A stretch of DNA of 64,000 nucleotides from Symbiodinium natans (lineage: Eukaryota; Sar; Dinophyceae; Suessiales; Symbiodiniaceae). Below the pieces are notes generated by a model, which was not told where the DNA came from, did no database searches, and was given only the letters and a program-made list of their open reading frames with translations. Location of the stretch: the NCBI GenBank assembly GCA_905221605.1, contig CAJNDS010002457.1, positions 451,501 to 515,500 of the forward strand, in the 5' to 3' direction. Position numbers and translations under genes: made by a program. Below, one piece after another: positions 1 to 10,496 of this stretch. Each line of letters starts with the position of its first letter. Positions within the stretch are counted from its first letter, which is position 1.

Positions 1-226
1 CCTAAAGCCTTTTCGTGCGAGTGCCCGAGAGTCGACACCCGAAACCCTAAACCCTAAACCCTAACATCCTAAAGAACCCCAAATCCCAAACCCCAACATC
101 CTCAAGAACCCTATACCCTAAACCCTAACATCCTAAAGAACCCTAAGCCCCAAACCCTAACATCCTAAAGAACCCTAAAAGCCCTGAAACTCTAACATCC
201 CAAGCCCTAAACCCTAAACCCTAACC

Positions 227-258
<32 letters not shown>

Positions 259-281
259 ACCCTAACCCCTAAACCCTAAAG
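1..281. repeat. Degenerate CCCTAAA array
   Basis: CCCTAAA units mixed with longer variants (CATCCTAAAGAACCCTAAA-like units of about 30 bp and CCCTCAA units). It ends 16 nt before an AG acceptor at 296-297. Confidence 0.85.
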
Positions 282-297
282 ACTCCTCCCTGCCCAG

Positions 298-385
298 GGC
301 CCCAAGTTCGACGAGCAGGGCTTCTCCGCGAAGGTTGGCGACGAGTTGCTGGCCTTCAAACTCGACAGGCTGGCGGGTCGCGTGG
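298..385 (+). CDS. Exon fragment, PDZ-like
   Basis: An 88-nt open island lies between an acceptor (CTGCCCAG at 290-297) and a donor (GTAAGG at 386). Reading from 298 gives 29 residues including VGDELLAFKLD, which resembles the GD-x-(I/L)-L-x-(V/F) strand of PDZ domains. A CCCTAAA array lies upstream and a TTTAGGG array downstream. I see no neighbouring exon to confirm the domain, so PDZ is a suggestion only. Confidence 0.5.
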
Positions 386-1881
386 GTAAGGGGTTTAGGG
401 TTTAGGGTGTAGGGTTTAGGGTTTAGGGTTTAGGGTTGGGAGGGTTGTGAGGGTTTTGGGGGGTAGGGACTTTAGGGTTTTAGGGTTTTGGGCCACGCGT
501 GTCTTGGTTTGAGCTTGGCAAGTGCCTGGCGATCTACCGCAAAAGGGCTTTAAGGTTTTTAAGGGTTTTCAGGCCTTTAGGGTTTAGGGTGGGGTTGGGG
601 GACACAGGGCAGGTCGTTTGCTAGGGGGTCCTGCTCTAGTTTAGATATTTTTGTTCGTGTGTGTTCGTTGGAGGGGCAACGCAGGACGTCTTCCAAAGGC
701 ACGCATCTGGCAACCAGCAACTGCGCTGGATAGAGGGTTGCGAGAGACTTACATTACGTTAGTTGTTCTGTGTCGTGTTCTAGTATCTGGCTCTGCTCTT
801 TCTGGCCTGGCTTGTGACTTACATTTGGAACCGTCTGTGATGCTGTTGAGAGCTCCGCAGCAGGTAAATAGTCAATCCAAACCTCTTTGCCGAGCTAGCC
901 CGAGACCATCTGTCCAGTCGAATGAGCTGTCAACACAGTATAAACCCTACAAACCCTATAAACCCTATAAACCCCATAATCCCTATAAACCCTATAAACC
1001 CTATAGACCCAAAACCATATAGCTATATTCCCTATAAACCCTTTTTTCTGTACCCTATAAACACTATACCCCCTACACCCGAAAGCCCTCTACCCCCACA
1101 AGCCCTGCCTTGCTGCTGTGGCCATTCGGAACCCAGCGACTCCAATACCCCTTAATCAGTTCCTGCATTGAAAATAGGGTTCTTATATGGTTTGAGAAAT
1201 ATTCCTAAACCAAGGGGGTATTGGAGCACGCGGGGTCAGAAAAGGGGTATTGGAGTCTCTGGGAAGGACGTGCCCTTTGACGCCCATCGCTGTGTCTCAG
1301 CTGAGTGAGCAGCCAGGACCGGCACAGGCCGCCCTGACTTTTTCAGGGTTTAGATGGGTTGAGTTTAGGGTTTAGGGTTTAGGGTTTATAGGGTTTAGGG
1401 TTTAGGGTGGTTTAGGGTTTAGGTGTACAATGCTCCTATTGCGTCATTCCTCGAACCCTCCATAAAGTAGAACTCCCAAATAGTACCCCTGTACTACTAT
1501 TCGGCCATTCTTAGGAACCCGGAGTTCGTTTGTTGTTCTCTTGGACCATGACCTACTATTCGCCGAAGAACCCCCGCCACAAAATAAAAAAATGTTCTTC
1601 CCTATAAGTGCTTAAGAACCCCCTAAAAACGCAGGATCATCTTCTTCTTAAATTCTCTTAGTAAGAGTAATAAAGAAGAAGAGTATGCTGTGTTGTTAGG
1701 GGGCTCTTAAGCACATGATAGTTACCTTGCCTCGAAGCCAAGCCCTAAACCCTAAACCCTAAACCCTAAACCCTAAACCCTAAACCCTAAACCCTGCACC
1801 CTAAACCCTAAACCCTAAACCCTAAACCCTACACCCTACACCCTAAACCCTAAACCCTAAACCCTAAACCGAGTCCCTCAG
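386..1881. other. Non-coding stretch with telomere arrays and short elements
   Basis: Holds TTTAGGG arrays (390-440, 1345-1420), a degenerate AAACCCTATA array (935-1015), a CCCTAAA array (1741-1870), and inverted-repeat debris at 1470-1720 with GAAGAACCCC and TTAAGAACCCC motifs like the family C elements. The open frame at 651-1022 ends by reading through the AAACCCTATA array and has no supporting features. Confidence 0.6.
1741..1870. repeat. CCCTAAA array
   Basis: About 18 nearly perfect units with rare CCCTGCA and CCCTACA variants. It directly precedes the acceptor CCCTCAG at 1875-1881. Confidence 0.9.
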
Positions 1882-1953
1882 CGGTTCCCGGAGGCGGCGG
1901 GAGTTCAGTGCGGCTGGTACCTCGACCTCCCGAAGACGCAGCTCGGCCGGCAC
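1882..1953 (+). CDS. Exon fragment, unknown protein
   Basis: After the acceptor at 1880-1881 an open 72-nt island encodes residues including QCGWYLDLPKTQLG, then runs into a (CCCTGAA)n array at 1954-2003 with no clear donor. Either the donor is non-canonical or the array has cut into the exon. Function not recognised. Confidence 0.4.
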
Positions 1954-2053
1954 CCTGAACCCTGAACCCTGAACCCTGAACCCTGAACCCTGAACCCTGA
2001 ACCCAAAACCCTAAACCCTAAACCCTAAACCCTAAACCCTAAACCCTAAACCG
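1954..2053. repeat. CCCTGAA array switching to CCCTAAA
   Basis: Seven CCCTGAA units are followed by about seven CCCTAAA units. The clean switch shows that variants are expanded locally. Confidence 0.85.
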
Positions 2054-2868
2054 TACGGTTTGTGGGGAATAGAAAAGAGGGTTTACGTGGCCTGAGAGCC
2101 TCTCAGGCAAAGCGGCTGCTGAGCTTCAAGGGCTTCCGCAGCGGTTTAGGGTTTCGGGTTTAGGGTTTAGGATTTAGGGCTTAGGCCTTAGGGCTTATAA
2201 GGCTTAGGGCTTAGGGAAGCCTGTTGCAAAAGGGATGGCTTCCCACAAAGCCGCCCCCTTCCACCCCCCCTCCAAAACCCTACACCCGAAGCGGGCGCCT
2301 GGTCTTCAGGTTCTCTGGGCCTTCGCGCGAGGCACTGGCCAAGGCCATTTGCATGATTGGAGGCTGGCTTGGGCCGAGTTAACTTGGTCTTGGAGTACTA
2401 TACTTTAATACTTTTTTTTGGTTCTGGGTTCCTATGATAGCTACTTGTACCTAAAAAATATATACTTTTTTCCAGGGTCTACTCCAAAGCTAAGGTTAGG
2501 AGGAGCTGAGGCTCCTTGAACAGTTTCGAGTGGGTGTAGAGTCCAGGGCCAAAATGGGCTTTAGTGGAAAGGGTCTCGAGTTGAGCCCTAAGCCCTAAGC
2601 CCTAAACCCTGAGCCCTTCAACTGCCTAAAGGAAACTGGACATGCAGGTGAAGCCTCGCAGCCCTGACCCCCGAAACCATGCCAGACGATGCAGTGTGCC
2701 GAGAACCCCCTAACGCCCAAGCCTCTAAACCCTAAGCTACTAAACCCTTCATTCCCAAACCTGTAACCCTAAACTCCATTGTCCTGTACGAAACCCTAAC
2801 CCTAAACCCGAAACCCTAAACCCTAAGCCCTAAACCCTGAACCCTGTTGCCGAAACCCCTCCCTGAAA

Positions 2869-2954
2869 TCGTCCGTGCCCGACCTCGGCCAGCGGAAGTG
2901 CGGAGGTGTGAAGCTGGAGGGCAAAGACACCAAGCAGGCGAGGGAGCCAAGAAG
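2869..2954 (+). CDS. Exon fragment, unknown protein
   Basis: The open frame includes CGGVKLEGKDTKQAREP and ends at donor AAG|GTAGGG (2955). It is preceded by a degenerate CCCTAAA array and followed at once by TTTAGGG repeats. The 5' boundary is uncertain. Basic, polar sequence with no family recognised. Confidence 0.4.
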
Positions 2955-3062
2955 GTAGGGTTTCGGGTTTTAGGGTTTAGGGTTTAGGGTTTAGGGTGAA
3001 GGGTTTTGGGTTTTGGGTTTAGGGTGAAGGTTTAGGGTTTAGGGTGAAGGTTTAGGATTTAG
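2955..3062. repeat. TTTAGGG array
   Basis: TTTAGGG units with GTGAAGG and TTTTGGG variants, beginning at the donor of the preceding exon island. Confidence 0.85.
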
Positions 3063-3205
3063 CTAGCGCTTCGAGTTGGTGTTAGATCTCGTGTTCCCGC
3101 GACTGCACCGAGTTTAGAGTTTAGACCTGGGTTGAAAAGAGTTTAGACTTCAGAGGTTAGGGAAAACGTATAATTAACCCAAATTACTGAATAGCTCCGT
3201 AGCCA

Positions 3206-3233
3206 CCCCCCCCCCCCCCCCCCCCCCCCCCCC
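3206..3233. repeat. Poly(C) tract
   Basis: 28 consecutive C, the first of several long C or G homopolymers (others at 36300-36323, 41698-41715, 51028-51050 and 56014-56049). Confidence 0.95.
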
Positions 3234-3334
3234 GCCCAGGCCTAAAGCCTATGCCCTAAATCCTGAACCCTGATCATGCAGAAGAAGCCCTAGACCCTAA
3301 ACCCCTAAACCCCCCCTCCCCCACGTGCAACCAG

Positions 3335-3406
3335 ATCCTGGAAGCCGTGATGGGGAACCTGGAAGAATTCGTTGAGGTGCTCAACAACAAGGCGCCAGTC
3401 AAGGAT
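3335..3406 (+). CDS. Exon fragment, helical, unknown protein
   Basis: The acceptor GCAACCAG (3327-3334) opens a frame beginning ILEAVMGNLEEFVEVLNNKA, an amphipathic helix-like segment. It runs into a TTTAGGG array at about 3406. A CCCTAAA-type array lies just upstream. Function unknown. Confidence 0.5.
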
Positions 3407-3535
3407 TTAGGGTTTGGGGTTTAGGGTTTAGGGTTCTAGGGTTCAGGGTTTAGGGTTAGGGGTTTAGGGTTTAGGGGTTTAGGGGTTTAGGGGTTTAGGG
3501 GTTTAGGGAGGGGTTTAGGGTTTAGGGGGGCTTAG
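3407..3535. repeat. TTTAGGG/TTTAGGGG array
   Basis: Starts with 7-mer units and changes to 8-mer TTTAGGGG units. Confidence 0.9.
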
Positions 3536-4690
3536 GCATGAAAACGAAGGTAAACAAAGCCAGGGTTTTTGGTTTAGTACTAGGCGCGGGTCCAGGTTTG
3601 GGGTTTTGGTTTTAGTACGAGGCACGGGTTCAGGGTCTGGGGTTTGGATCCTAAACCCTATACCCAAAACCCGAAACCCTGAACCCGAAGGCTAAATCCC
3701 TAAACCCTAAACCGCTCGTTTTTAGCAGGGCCACGCTGGAAAAGGGGTTTCGGCTTCAGAATTGAGAACTGCGAAGTCCTAAAGCCTAGCTTAGGGTTTA
3801 GGGCTATACCCAAAATGCTTCATGAAAATTCTTGGGCATGCATCGTGCCAGGGTTTACGGTTTAATTTGGGTCAAAAGGGGCTTGTGTTCCCCGATGCCG
3901 AATGCCCAAAGCACCCAAACCCGGAAAGCCCCAACAGGTGGAGTTGATTTTCGAAATAGGGGTATATACCCCTTCGATTCCCCGAATAGAATAGAATCCC
4001 CTTCAAGGGACCCCACAAAATGGCACCAAATAGTTTGCAATGTGAATGCCCTCCGATTCCTGTATTATATAAATAGGGATTAGGTTTAGGGTTTAGGGGG
4101 GGTCTGGGCTACAAAGGCCATCTGAAGCCAAGCCCCCAAAATCTGCAGCTGCAGTGGGTCCCGCAGGTTCGCGCAATGTCCACGGCGCGCATCCCAGCTA
4201 CCGGATTCTTTTGGCCCTCTCAGGACTTAGGGGTTTTTTGTTTGCCTGACTCCGGAGACCCTAAACCCCAAAAACCCTAAAACCCCGACTACAACCCCCA
4301 ACACCCGAAAATCCTAAAGCCATGAAACCGGAAACCCTCAACCCAGGAGGGAATCCCAAGGGAAACTTTAAGCACATCTGTTGTTGAAGGTTCGAAGGCG
4401 GGAGAAGGCTGCAGCTCGCTGGGTGCGAGGATCAGCAGAGCATGACGAATCCGCAGCTTCGTAAGGTTTAGGGTTTAGGGTTTGGGGTTTAGGGCTACAT
4501 AGAACTACCCTACTTTTAAGTGACCCCATGAACCTCCCAGTGCACCCTCAACCCCTCCGCAAAATCCACACAGAAAGTTGCCCGTGACATCCTCGGCCCT
4601 CATCAAGGATTCAAGCCCTTAGTCTACGGGTAGTTCCCCTAATCCCTAGACTTAATCCCTAAACCCTGAACCCCCTAAACCCTAATTAGC

Positions 4691-4801
4691 CTAAACCCTA
4701 AACCCTAAACCCTAAACCCTAAACCCTAAACCCTAAACCCTAAACCCTAAACCCTAAACCCTAAACCCTAAACCCTAAACCCTAAACCCTAAACCCTAAA
4801 C
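4691..4801. repeat. Perfect CCCTAAA array
   Basis: About 16 uninterrupted CCCTAAA units. Confidence 0.95.
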
Positions 4802-4864
4802 TGAATCCCTAAACCCTGAACCCTACGACCTAAGACCTATGTAAACCCACAAGTTAACCATCAG

Positions 4865-5134
4865 TTCCCCCAGTCCCTGAGGTGATCCTCTACGACCCCC
4901 CTCTACACACTAACCCCCCCCTAGGTTCCTAGGTTCTCCCCATAATTAAGGCTATTTAGGGATGATTAAGCCAAATTCAGGTTATTTAGGGGGGAACCTA
5001 GGGGGGGGGTAGTAGTATAGGGGCGGGGCTAGTAGGGAAACCCATGACAAGCCCTAAGGTGATCCTCTGGTTCATCAGCAGCTCGGCGGCGGTCGCGCCA
5101 GTCCTTCTGCCCGAGGAGCCTCCCGCGAGAAGAA
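4865..5134 (+). CDS. Split exon pair around a family L element
   Basis: The exon sequence CCCTGAGGTGATCCTCT (4875-4891) recurs with one mismatch at 5052-5068. Splicing GAG|GTGATCC (donor 4882) to AAG|GTGATCC (acceptor 5057-5058) removes 177 nt, a multiple of three, and restores a frame reading PEVILWFISSSAAVAPV. The downstream exon ends at donor GTGAGT (5135). The 5' end of the first exon is uncertain, and no function is recognised. Confidence 0.5.
4892..5048. mobile_element. MITE-like element, family L
   Basis: Arms of about 35 nt around CTAACCCCCCCCTAGGTTCC and GGAACCTAGGGGGGGGGTAG form an inverted repeat. Related ends (GGGTTCCCC..TAC..ACCCCC) occur at 11811-11833 and 42283-42395. It sits between direct copies of exon sequence. 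Confidence 0.65.
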
Positions 5135-5157
5135 GTGAGTTGAGGGCTTCAGCCAAA

Positions 5158-5248
5158 CCCTAAACCCTAAACCTAAGCCCTAAACCCTAAGCCCTAAACC
5201 CTAAACCCTAAACCCTAAACCCTAAACCCTAAACCCTAAACCTACCCT
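5158..5248. repeat. CCCTAAA array
   Basis: About 12 units directly downstream of the exon ending at 5134. Confidence 0.9.
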
Positions 5249-5596
5249 GATTCAAGGGATCTTCCTCAATCAGGTTACTGGGGGGAGGGGGGGGGTCATG
5301 GGACTTCCTATGATTCAGCATACCCCCAACTACAACGTACTTTGACAACAGCTGAATCACGCCAGACGCCGGAGGGGACTCGCTTGTGCAGAGGTCGCGC
5401 TATAAACGTTTTGGGTTTCCTGATATTCAGAAACCCTAAACCTTAAAGCTTAAACCCAAAACCCTAAACTCCTAAACCCGACATTTAGAAGGAGTTCTTT
5501 AAACTTGCTTATGCCTTGGTTATTTGTTATTGGAGAAGTAAGACACGTAGCTAACTCGTGAGTGCCATGATCCCTCAAGTCGGTTCTCCTCGAACT

Positions 5597-5690
5597 ACTA
5601 TGTGCTGAAGAACCCTTAGAAAATGAAACAACAAATTCCCTATATTGCCCTTGTAAGAAAGATATATTGCCCTTAGAAGAAAGATCTTTT
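5597..5690. mobile_element. MITE-like element, family C
   Basis: Family C is defined by the core ATTCCCTATATTGCCCTT followed by GTAAG or ATAAGGAAGA and by ends reading TGCT(T/G)AAGAACCCC. Other copies: 12648-12784, 16162-16291, 27197-27310, 27533-27643, 36919-37006, 46293-46402. Confidence 0.6.
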
Positions 5691-5735
5691 GAAGAAACGC
5701 TTGGCGCTTATTCAGCACGTGTTTTCGGATGTTCC

Positions 5736-5826
5736 CCCTTCTACTCACAGTCCTTCATGGCGATTACAGTACCCCTCACCCCCCGCATTAGAATCCCTAT
5801 GAAGGACTGCTACTATACGGGAACAC
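5736..5826. mobile_element. MITE-like element, family E
   Basis: Inverted ends ACAGTCCTT..AAGGACTG with outer TGTTCCCCCT..GGGAACA. Other copies: 15840-15908, 16546-16632, 35527-35600, 48430-48545. Confidence 0.7.
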
Positions 5827-6478
5827 CCCAACACTTAGCAGTAAAGTGGAGACACCACGCGCAGGCGCGCGTGACCTACACGGACGCTCGTCTGCAGAAG
5901 TGCCGCTGGCGTCAGGACATGCTAAGACTCCCAAGGCTGCAGGCAGCACCAACCCTAAACCCGAAATCCTTAATCCTAAACCCTAAACCCGAAACCCTCA
6001 GCCTGCAGTTGCCTCGTGGAGCATGGCTAGACAGGTGGCAAAAAAAGCCCTAAGCCTGCAGCGCTGACCCAGAGGCTCTTAGTGAAGCCGACTAACTCAC
6101 TTAGGGTTTAGGGTTTAGGGTTTAGGGTTTAGGGTTTAAAGTTTAGGGTTTAGGGTTTAGGGTTTAGGGTTTAGGGCCTTGCTGGGTTCTATTCTGGAAG
6201 GGTCAACCCCCGAAGCTTCATGGGGGCCTCGAGGGGTTGCACAGGCCCAGGTAGCCAGACATGAGATTTGACGTGCTTTTTCTTTCGGATGTGGGGCAGG
6301 GTTGAGGGTTTAGGGTTCAGGGTAGCTGGCCAGATTGTCCGGAGCCCAGTATTCAAAAAGGGTCCAGGGTAGTTTAGGGATATACATTATGTATATATAT
6401 ATATATATATATATTTTTTCCACTCTATTCTATAACCCTAGACCCTAGACCCTAAACCCTAAACCCCAAGCCCTAAAC

Positions 6479-6610
6479 CTCAAACGCCCTAAACCCCAAA
6501 CGCCCTAAACCCTTAACGCCCTAAACGCCCTAAACGCCCTAAACGCCCTAAACGCCCTAAACGCCCTAAACGCCCTAAACGCCCTAAACGCCCTAAACCC
6601 TAAACCCCAA
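6479..6610. repeat. Variant array CCCTAAACG (9-mer)
   Basis: About a dozen uniform CCCTAAACG units flanked by ordinary CCCTAAA. This unit cannot be a simple telomerase product of the 7-mer template and points to local slippage or unequal exchange. Confidence 0.9.
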
Positions 6611-6620
6611 CCCCTGGCAG

Positions 6621-6695
6621 GGCGACACGAAACCTAGCAGCGAGCTTTCGGCCCTTGGCCGCGACGGCCGGGCGGACGCCAGGGCCTTTGCATGA
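6621..6695 (+). CDS. Terminal exon fragment, unknown protein
   Basis: The acceptor CCCCTGGCAG (6611-6620) follows the 9-mer array. The frame reads GDTKPSSELSALGRDGRADA and stops at TGA 6693-6695. Only the terminal exon is visible; function unknown. Confidence 0.45.
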   Translation, partial: GDTKPSSELSALGRDGRADARAFA

Positions 6696-7113
6696 TACCG
6701 GGCTGTGGCCCATCAGGTGTTCCCCCGTCGAACGTGCAACCCTAGATGGACCCATCTACTTCTTGGAGGTTCATGAGTACTTGTTCCCGGGTTTTCCTGT
6801 CTAACTGGTCAGAACCTCTTTCGGGGAGGGGGGGAGGGGTACATCTAGCCCTGCTGAGCCTCCCAAGCATCCATTCTTTGTGGTGCTTTACTGTAACTTT
6901 ACATCTTTAGCCTTTTTGGGTTTATTGGGCTTCTTCTTAGGAAGGCAGCTGAAAATTAATTTATAGCTACCCTGCTAAGAGCAGCCAAGCATCCATTGAG
7001 GTGATTGTCAAGTCTGTTTGCGACAAGGGTCCCGCGCAGGCCTGCACGGACTTGGTGGGCTTTGACCGACGATGCTGTGGTTTCGTTCGACATTTTCTTC
7101 GGGTCCTATTTGC

Positions 7114-7204
7114 AGGTTTACGAAAATAGGGGACCCCGATTTAATAGGATTCCCTGTATATTGAGGACACCTTTGAGGTACCCCTAATTTCGTAAACCCC
7201 CATT
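7114..7204. mobile_element. MITE-like element, family D
   Basis: Inverted ends GGTTTACGAAAATAGGGG and CCCCTAATTTCGTAAACCCC. Other copies at 41774-41890 and 44637-44752. Confidence 0.75.
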
Positions 7205-7907
7205 TTGTAGATTATTCCTAGCGGGATGAATGGAATAGAAGGGAACAGCAAGATCGTTGGCACCTGGCACGTGCTATCGGATATCGCCTTCATCGTAGAC
7301 AGCGATGCACATAGGCAGACGATCCCTGCCCATTGAGCGGCTCAAGCAATGCATGCCTCATGGTATTGAGAATGCAAGGCAGGTACACGGAGCTTATGCT
7401 TTCCACACAGGGCAGCTGACGGGATCAAGGTTAGTTTGCATACACAGAGTGGCCTTGTGCGTGGCGGTTGTCCCACTACGATGGATAGGGAGGAGGCCTG
7501 AACCAGGGAGTTTAGGTTTCAGGGTTTGGGGCTCTAGGCTCTAGGGTCTAGGGATGTCTAGGGTTATTCAGGGATTAGTAAAAAGGGTTCAGTCTTTCTT
7601 ATGAGGCGGACATGGGATGGGTCTTGCGGCTTTGGTGAGTTCTGCGAGGAGGTCTCAGGGTCCCAAGATACGCACCCACAATACCAGACCCTGTGCCCTC
7701 GAACATTACATAGATAAGCTAAAAAGATCTTACAAGATAACACATACAAACTGCACTGATTCCAAAATATTGGCCTTATTTTTACGCCTGAACCCTAAAC
7801 CCTAAACCCTGAACCCCGATTGGGCAAGAAACGGTCTGCCCAACTGTAGCTTAACCGGGTTGCCGCCCGCTTCCTGCACATGTGTAAGGGGCGCCACGGA
7901 ACATCGG

Positions 7908-8012
7908 GATTAGGGTTTAGGGTTTAGGGTTTTGGGGTTTGGGGCTTAGGGCTTAGGGCTTAGGGTTTAGGGCTTAGGGTTTAGGGCTTAGGGTTTAGGG
8001 TTTAGGGCTTAG
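7908..8012. repeat. Mixed TTTAGGG/CTTAGGG array
   Basis: TTTAGGG and CTTAGGG units alternate in blocks. Confidence 0.9.
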
Positions 8013-8200
8013 GCTTGCTTGAGGTTGACCTCTAGCCCTCAAGCTGGTACATGTCGGGCCCGTTTCAATTCCGAGCCTTGAAAGGGGGTACCTATCAAGG
8101 GGCCATGGTTCAGAGAGCTACCCATGCCACTCAGAAGTCTAGACGAAGTAGGCTTCGCCTACTCTAAGCCCCAGACGGCTTCGTGAGGGCGACCTGCCAG

Positions 8201-8326
8201 TACTTGGAGGTTCAGGGGTACTTTTAACCCTAATTATAGCTGTACTTATAAGAACCCTAAGTCCCCGAAGTGGGTTATAAGTACAGCTTATAATTGGAGT
8301 TAGAAGTACCCATGAACCTCCAAGTA
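8201..8326. mobile_element. MITE-like element, family A
   Basis: Ends TACTTGGAGGTTCAGGGGTA and TACCCATGAACCTCCAAGTA form a near-perfect terminal inverted repeat; the interior is also largely palindromic. Other copies: 34380-34526, 37724-37916, 50670-50752, 54542-54680, 57643-57806, 63274-63417. The termini carry GAG|GT and CCAAG, usable as donor and acceptor. Confidence 0.85.
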
Positions 8327-8530
8327 GACCTCAGTTGCTGCTTTGTAAGGTGCAGGTTTCGGGCGTGCTCTGATTTTGCTTTGGGGTTTGGGGTGTAGGG
8401 CTTAAAGTCCAGGTGTTGAATGTTGAGAAGGTAGGGTTTAGTGGCTACTACTACTTGCTTGAGAGCCTCTTAAAAAGCAACAAATATTCTTCCTGTCAGG
8501 GTATTATTATCTTATATGGCTGGGGATTCC

Positions 8531-8679
8531 TTTACTACTACTACTGGCTGCTGGCTACTGGCTACTGGCTACTGGCTACTGCTACTGCTACTACTACTAC
8601 TACTACTGCTACTACTACTACGACTACGACTACGACTGCGACTGCGACTGCGACTGCTATTGCTACTGCTACTCCTACG

Positions 8680-8745
<66 letters not shown>

Positions 8746-8790
8746 CACTACTACCACTACTAGCAGTAGTAGGCAGCAGCAGCAGCAGCA
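8531..8790. repeat. (TAC/TGC)n trinucleotide microsatellite
   Basis: Blocks of TAC, CTACTGG, CGACTA and TGCGAC units, ending in (GCA)n. Open frames through it in three phases give poly-Tyr, poly-Thr or poly-Leu and are treated as artefacts. Confidence 0.95.
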
Positions 8791-8834
8791 GGGTGTAGTT
8801 AAAACGATGCAGCAAGACTAAGAAGAACTGCCAG

Positions 8835-8885
8835 GCCGCGGAGCGCCTGAAGCATCAATTCCGGAAGCTGGACACCAACCGCAGC
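8835..8885 (+). CDS. EF-hand, first half (exon)
   Basis: The acceptor CTGCCAG precedes a frame reading AAERLKHQFRKLDTNRS. The helix ending in F-x-x-L-D-x-N-x-S is the start of a canonical EF-hand calcium loop (positions 1, 3 and 5 are D, N, S). The loop is completed by the exon at 10497, which begins H-E-V-T-F-D-E-F. Joining within the shared GCAGC gives a 12-residue loop ending in Glu. The implied donor is not GT, so the exact junction is uncertain. Confidence 0.55.
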
Positions 8886-9052
8886 TCCCCCAGAACTAGC
8901 AGGGTTTAGGGTTTGGGGTTTGGGGTTTAGGGTTTGGACAGCATACCTGGAGGGGAAGGATGCAGTCATTAAGCTTTGCCAAGAGAAAGGTGGTAACCAT
9001 TTGCTTTAGGGTTTAGGGTTTAGGGTTTAGGGTTTAGGGTTTAGGGTTTAGC

Positions 9053-9138
9053 TACTGGCCAACTGCGTCTTCTCCTTTCTGCTGAAGTGGCTCCCGTACT
9101 TTGCCCGGCGGGCTTTTCAGATCGCCGGGCTCAATTGT
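9053..9138 (+). CDS. Possible exon fragment, hydrophobic
   Basis: Between two TTTAGGG arrays an open frame reads LLANCVFSFLLKWLPYFARR, resembling a membrane-associated helix. It lies inside the interval that would be intron if the two EF-hand halves are joined directly, so it may be non-coding. No clear splice sites. Confidence 0.25.
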
Positions 9139-10112
9139 TTAGGGTTTAGGGTTTAGGGTTTAGGGTTTACGAAACTAACATGCCCAAAGCCAGCCCTTTC
9201 TAGCTGTACGTGGGCGCACCTCTAGTCGGCATTCCTGGAGGTTAGACTCCTTTAGAGCCGCCAAGTGTGCTTTTTGTAGGTTATGAATATAAGCCCCCTT
9301 CTCGAACTCTGAGGCAGCCTCCAAAGATGCATGTTAGGGGTTCTTCAGGCTGCGTTGCGCGAGATTTTTAGGGGTATTTTAGGAGGGGTGCCAGGGAAGT
9401 GTGGCCTTACCCCAGCCCTGAGATTCGGGGTCTAGGGCTTAGGGTTTCGGGTATCTCACGCCTTGTGCAAGAAGGGTTTAGGGTATTGTGACACTGTAGT
9501 CCGCCTGGTCTGGCAACAGAAGCCCTCAGACCTGAACCCTGCATGGTCAAATCGAGGCAGAAGCCCTAAACCCCAGATTTGCTGAGGCGACGGGCTTCTG
9601 GATAAGAACGAGCTGCATGCTCTGTTGCTGAAGGGGAACCCCACCTTTACAGAAGAGGAGTACTGACTGCTTTGGAGCTGGGGGGAGTGTCGTTTTTGCA
9701 TCTGATCACACTGGAACCTCCTCGGTGAGTGTAGGGAACCCTTGCCCAATCCCCCATGAGACCTAAAATCATCAAACAGCCAATTCCGCAGATCTTCGAT
9801 GCAGGAAGTTTCAATTCTCTTCAACCAGATCAGCAGGACGCCGGTTGTATGGGTTGAGAGTTGACTCACGCCTGCTTTGTGGTTTCAGAAAGGCGATTCT
9901 TCTGAAGTACCCGACGCCCCACATCTCCCAGCAAGACAAGCCCACAAGAACCTGGGACCCCGCAGGTGTTAGGCCTGTTAGGCGCCAGTCCCGAGCGTGC
10001 ATTGGTCCTTGCTCCAATCCTTGCACCGCAGGAACGATGACAAGGTGCTTCGGACACCAACAGGCTAATATTTGCTTAATATTCTTCCTTACAAGGGCAA
10101 TATAGGGATTAC

Positions 10113-10230
10113 ATATATATATATATATATGTATACACACACATATATATATATGTATACATATATATATATATATGTATACATATATATATATATGTGT
10201 GTAGACAGATATATATATATATATATATAG
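10113..10230. repeat. AT-rich microsatellite
   Basis: (AT)n interrupted by GTATACACAC units; a second AT tract lies at 10398-10420. Open frames across it encode Tyr-Ile repeats and are not genes. Confidence 0.9.
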
Positions 10231-10496
10231 GGGGGTGGAGTTTAGCAACTAGTGCAAATAGGGGCTGCAGATGTGCAAAGACGGATTGCGTAGAAGGCCA
10301 GACTAGTTCAGTGTTCACACACCCGCAGCGAGTCCCACTGTCCTTGAGACCTTACGACAATAGTATAATATGTATATGCATATATACAAAAATCTTCATA
10401 TGTATATATATATATATATAATTTTAACAATTTCTTTAAGTACAGACATAGTCATATAGTAATATACTATTGCAATGCCTCCATGCCTTGGTGCAG

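Larger units (their letters stand above)
5249..6620. other. Element-rich stretch without a convincing gene
   Basis: Contains a family M-like remnant (5478-5555), family C (5597-5690), family E (5736-5826), a TTTAGGG array (6100-6178), an AT microsatellite (6391-6412) and the CCCTAAACG array. The open frame at 5667-6053 is made of family C/E sequence plus a degenerate array, so I do not call it a gene. Confidence 0.6.
6696..8200. other. Stretch without a supported gene
   Basis: Holds a family A end (about 6755-6790), a family D element (7114-7204), degenerate TTTAGGG arrays (7510-7560, 7908-8012) and unassigned unique sequence at 7205-7800. Short open frames here lack splice signals or recognisable domains. 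Confidence 0.5.

Noticed and set aside
1-290. Window start as a chromosome end (telomere)
   Set aside because: The array is degenerate, changes unit type, and equally long or purer arrays occur in the interior (38071-38384, 45929-46118).
5667-6053. 128-codon open frame
   Set aside because: Runs through family C and E elements and a degenerate array; no independent support.
8413-8821. Poly-Tyr, poly-Thr and poly-Leu open frames
   Set aside because: Produced by the (TAC)n microsatellite in three phases and on both strands.
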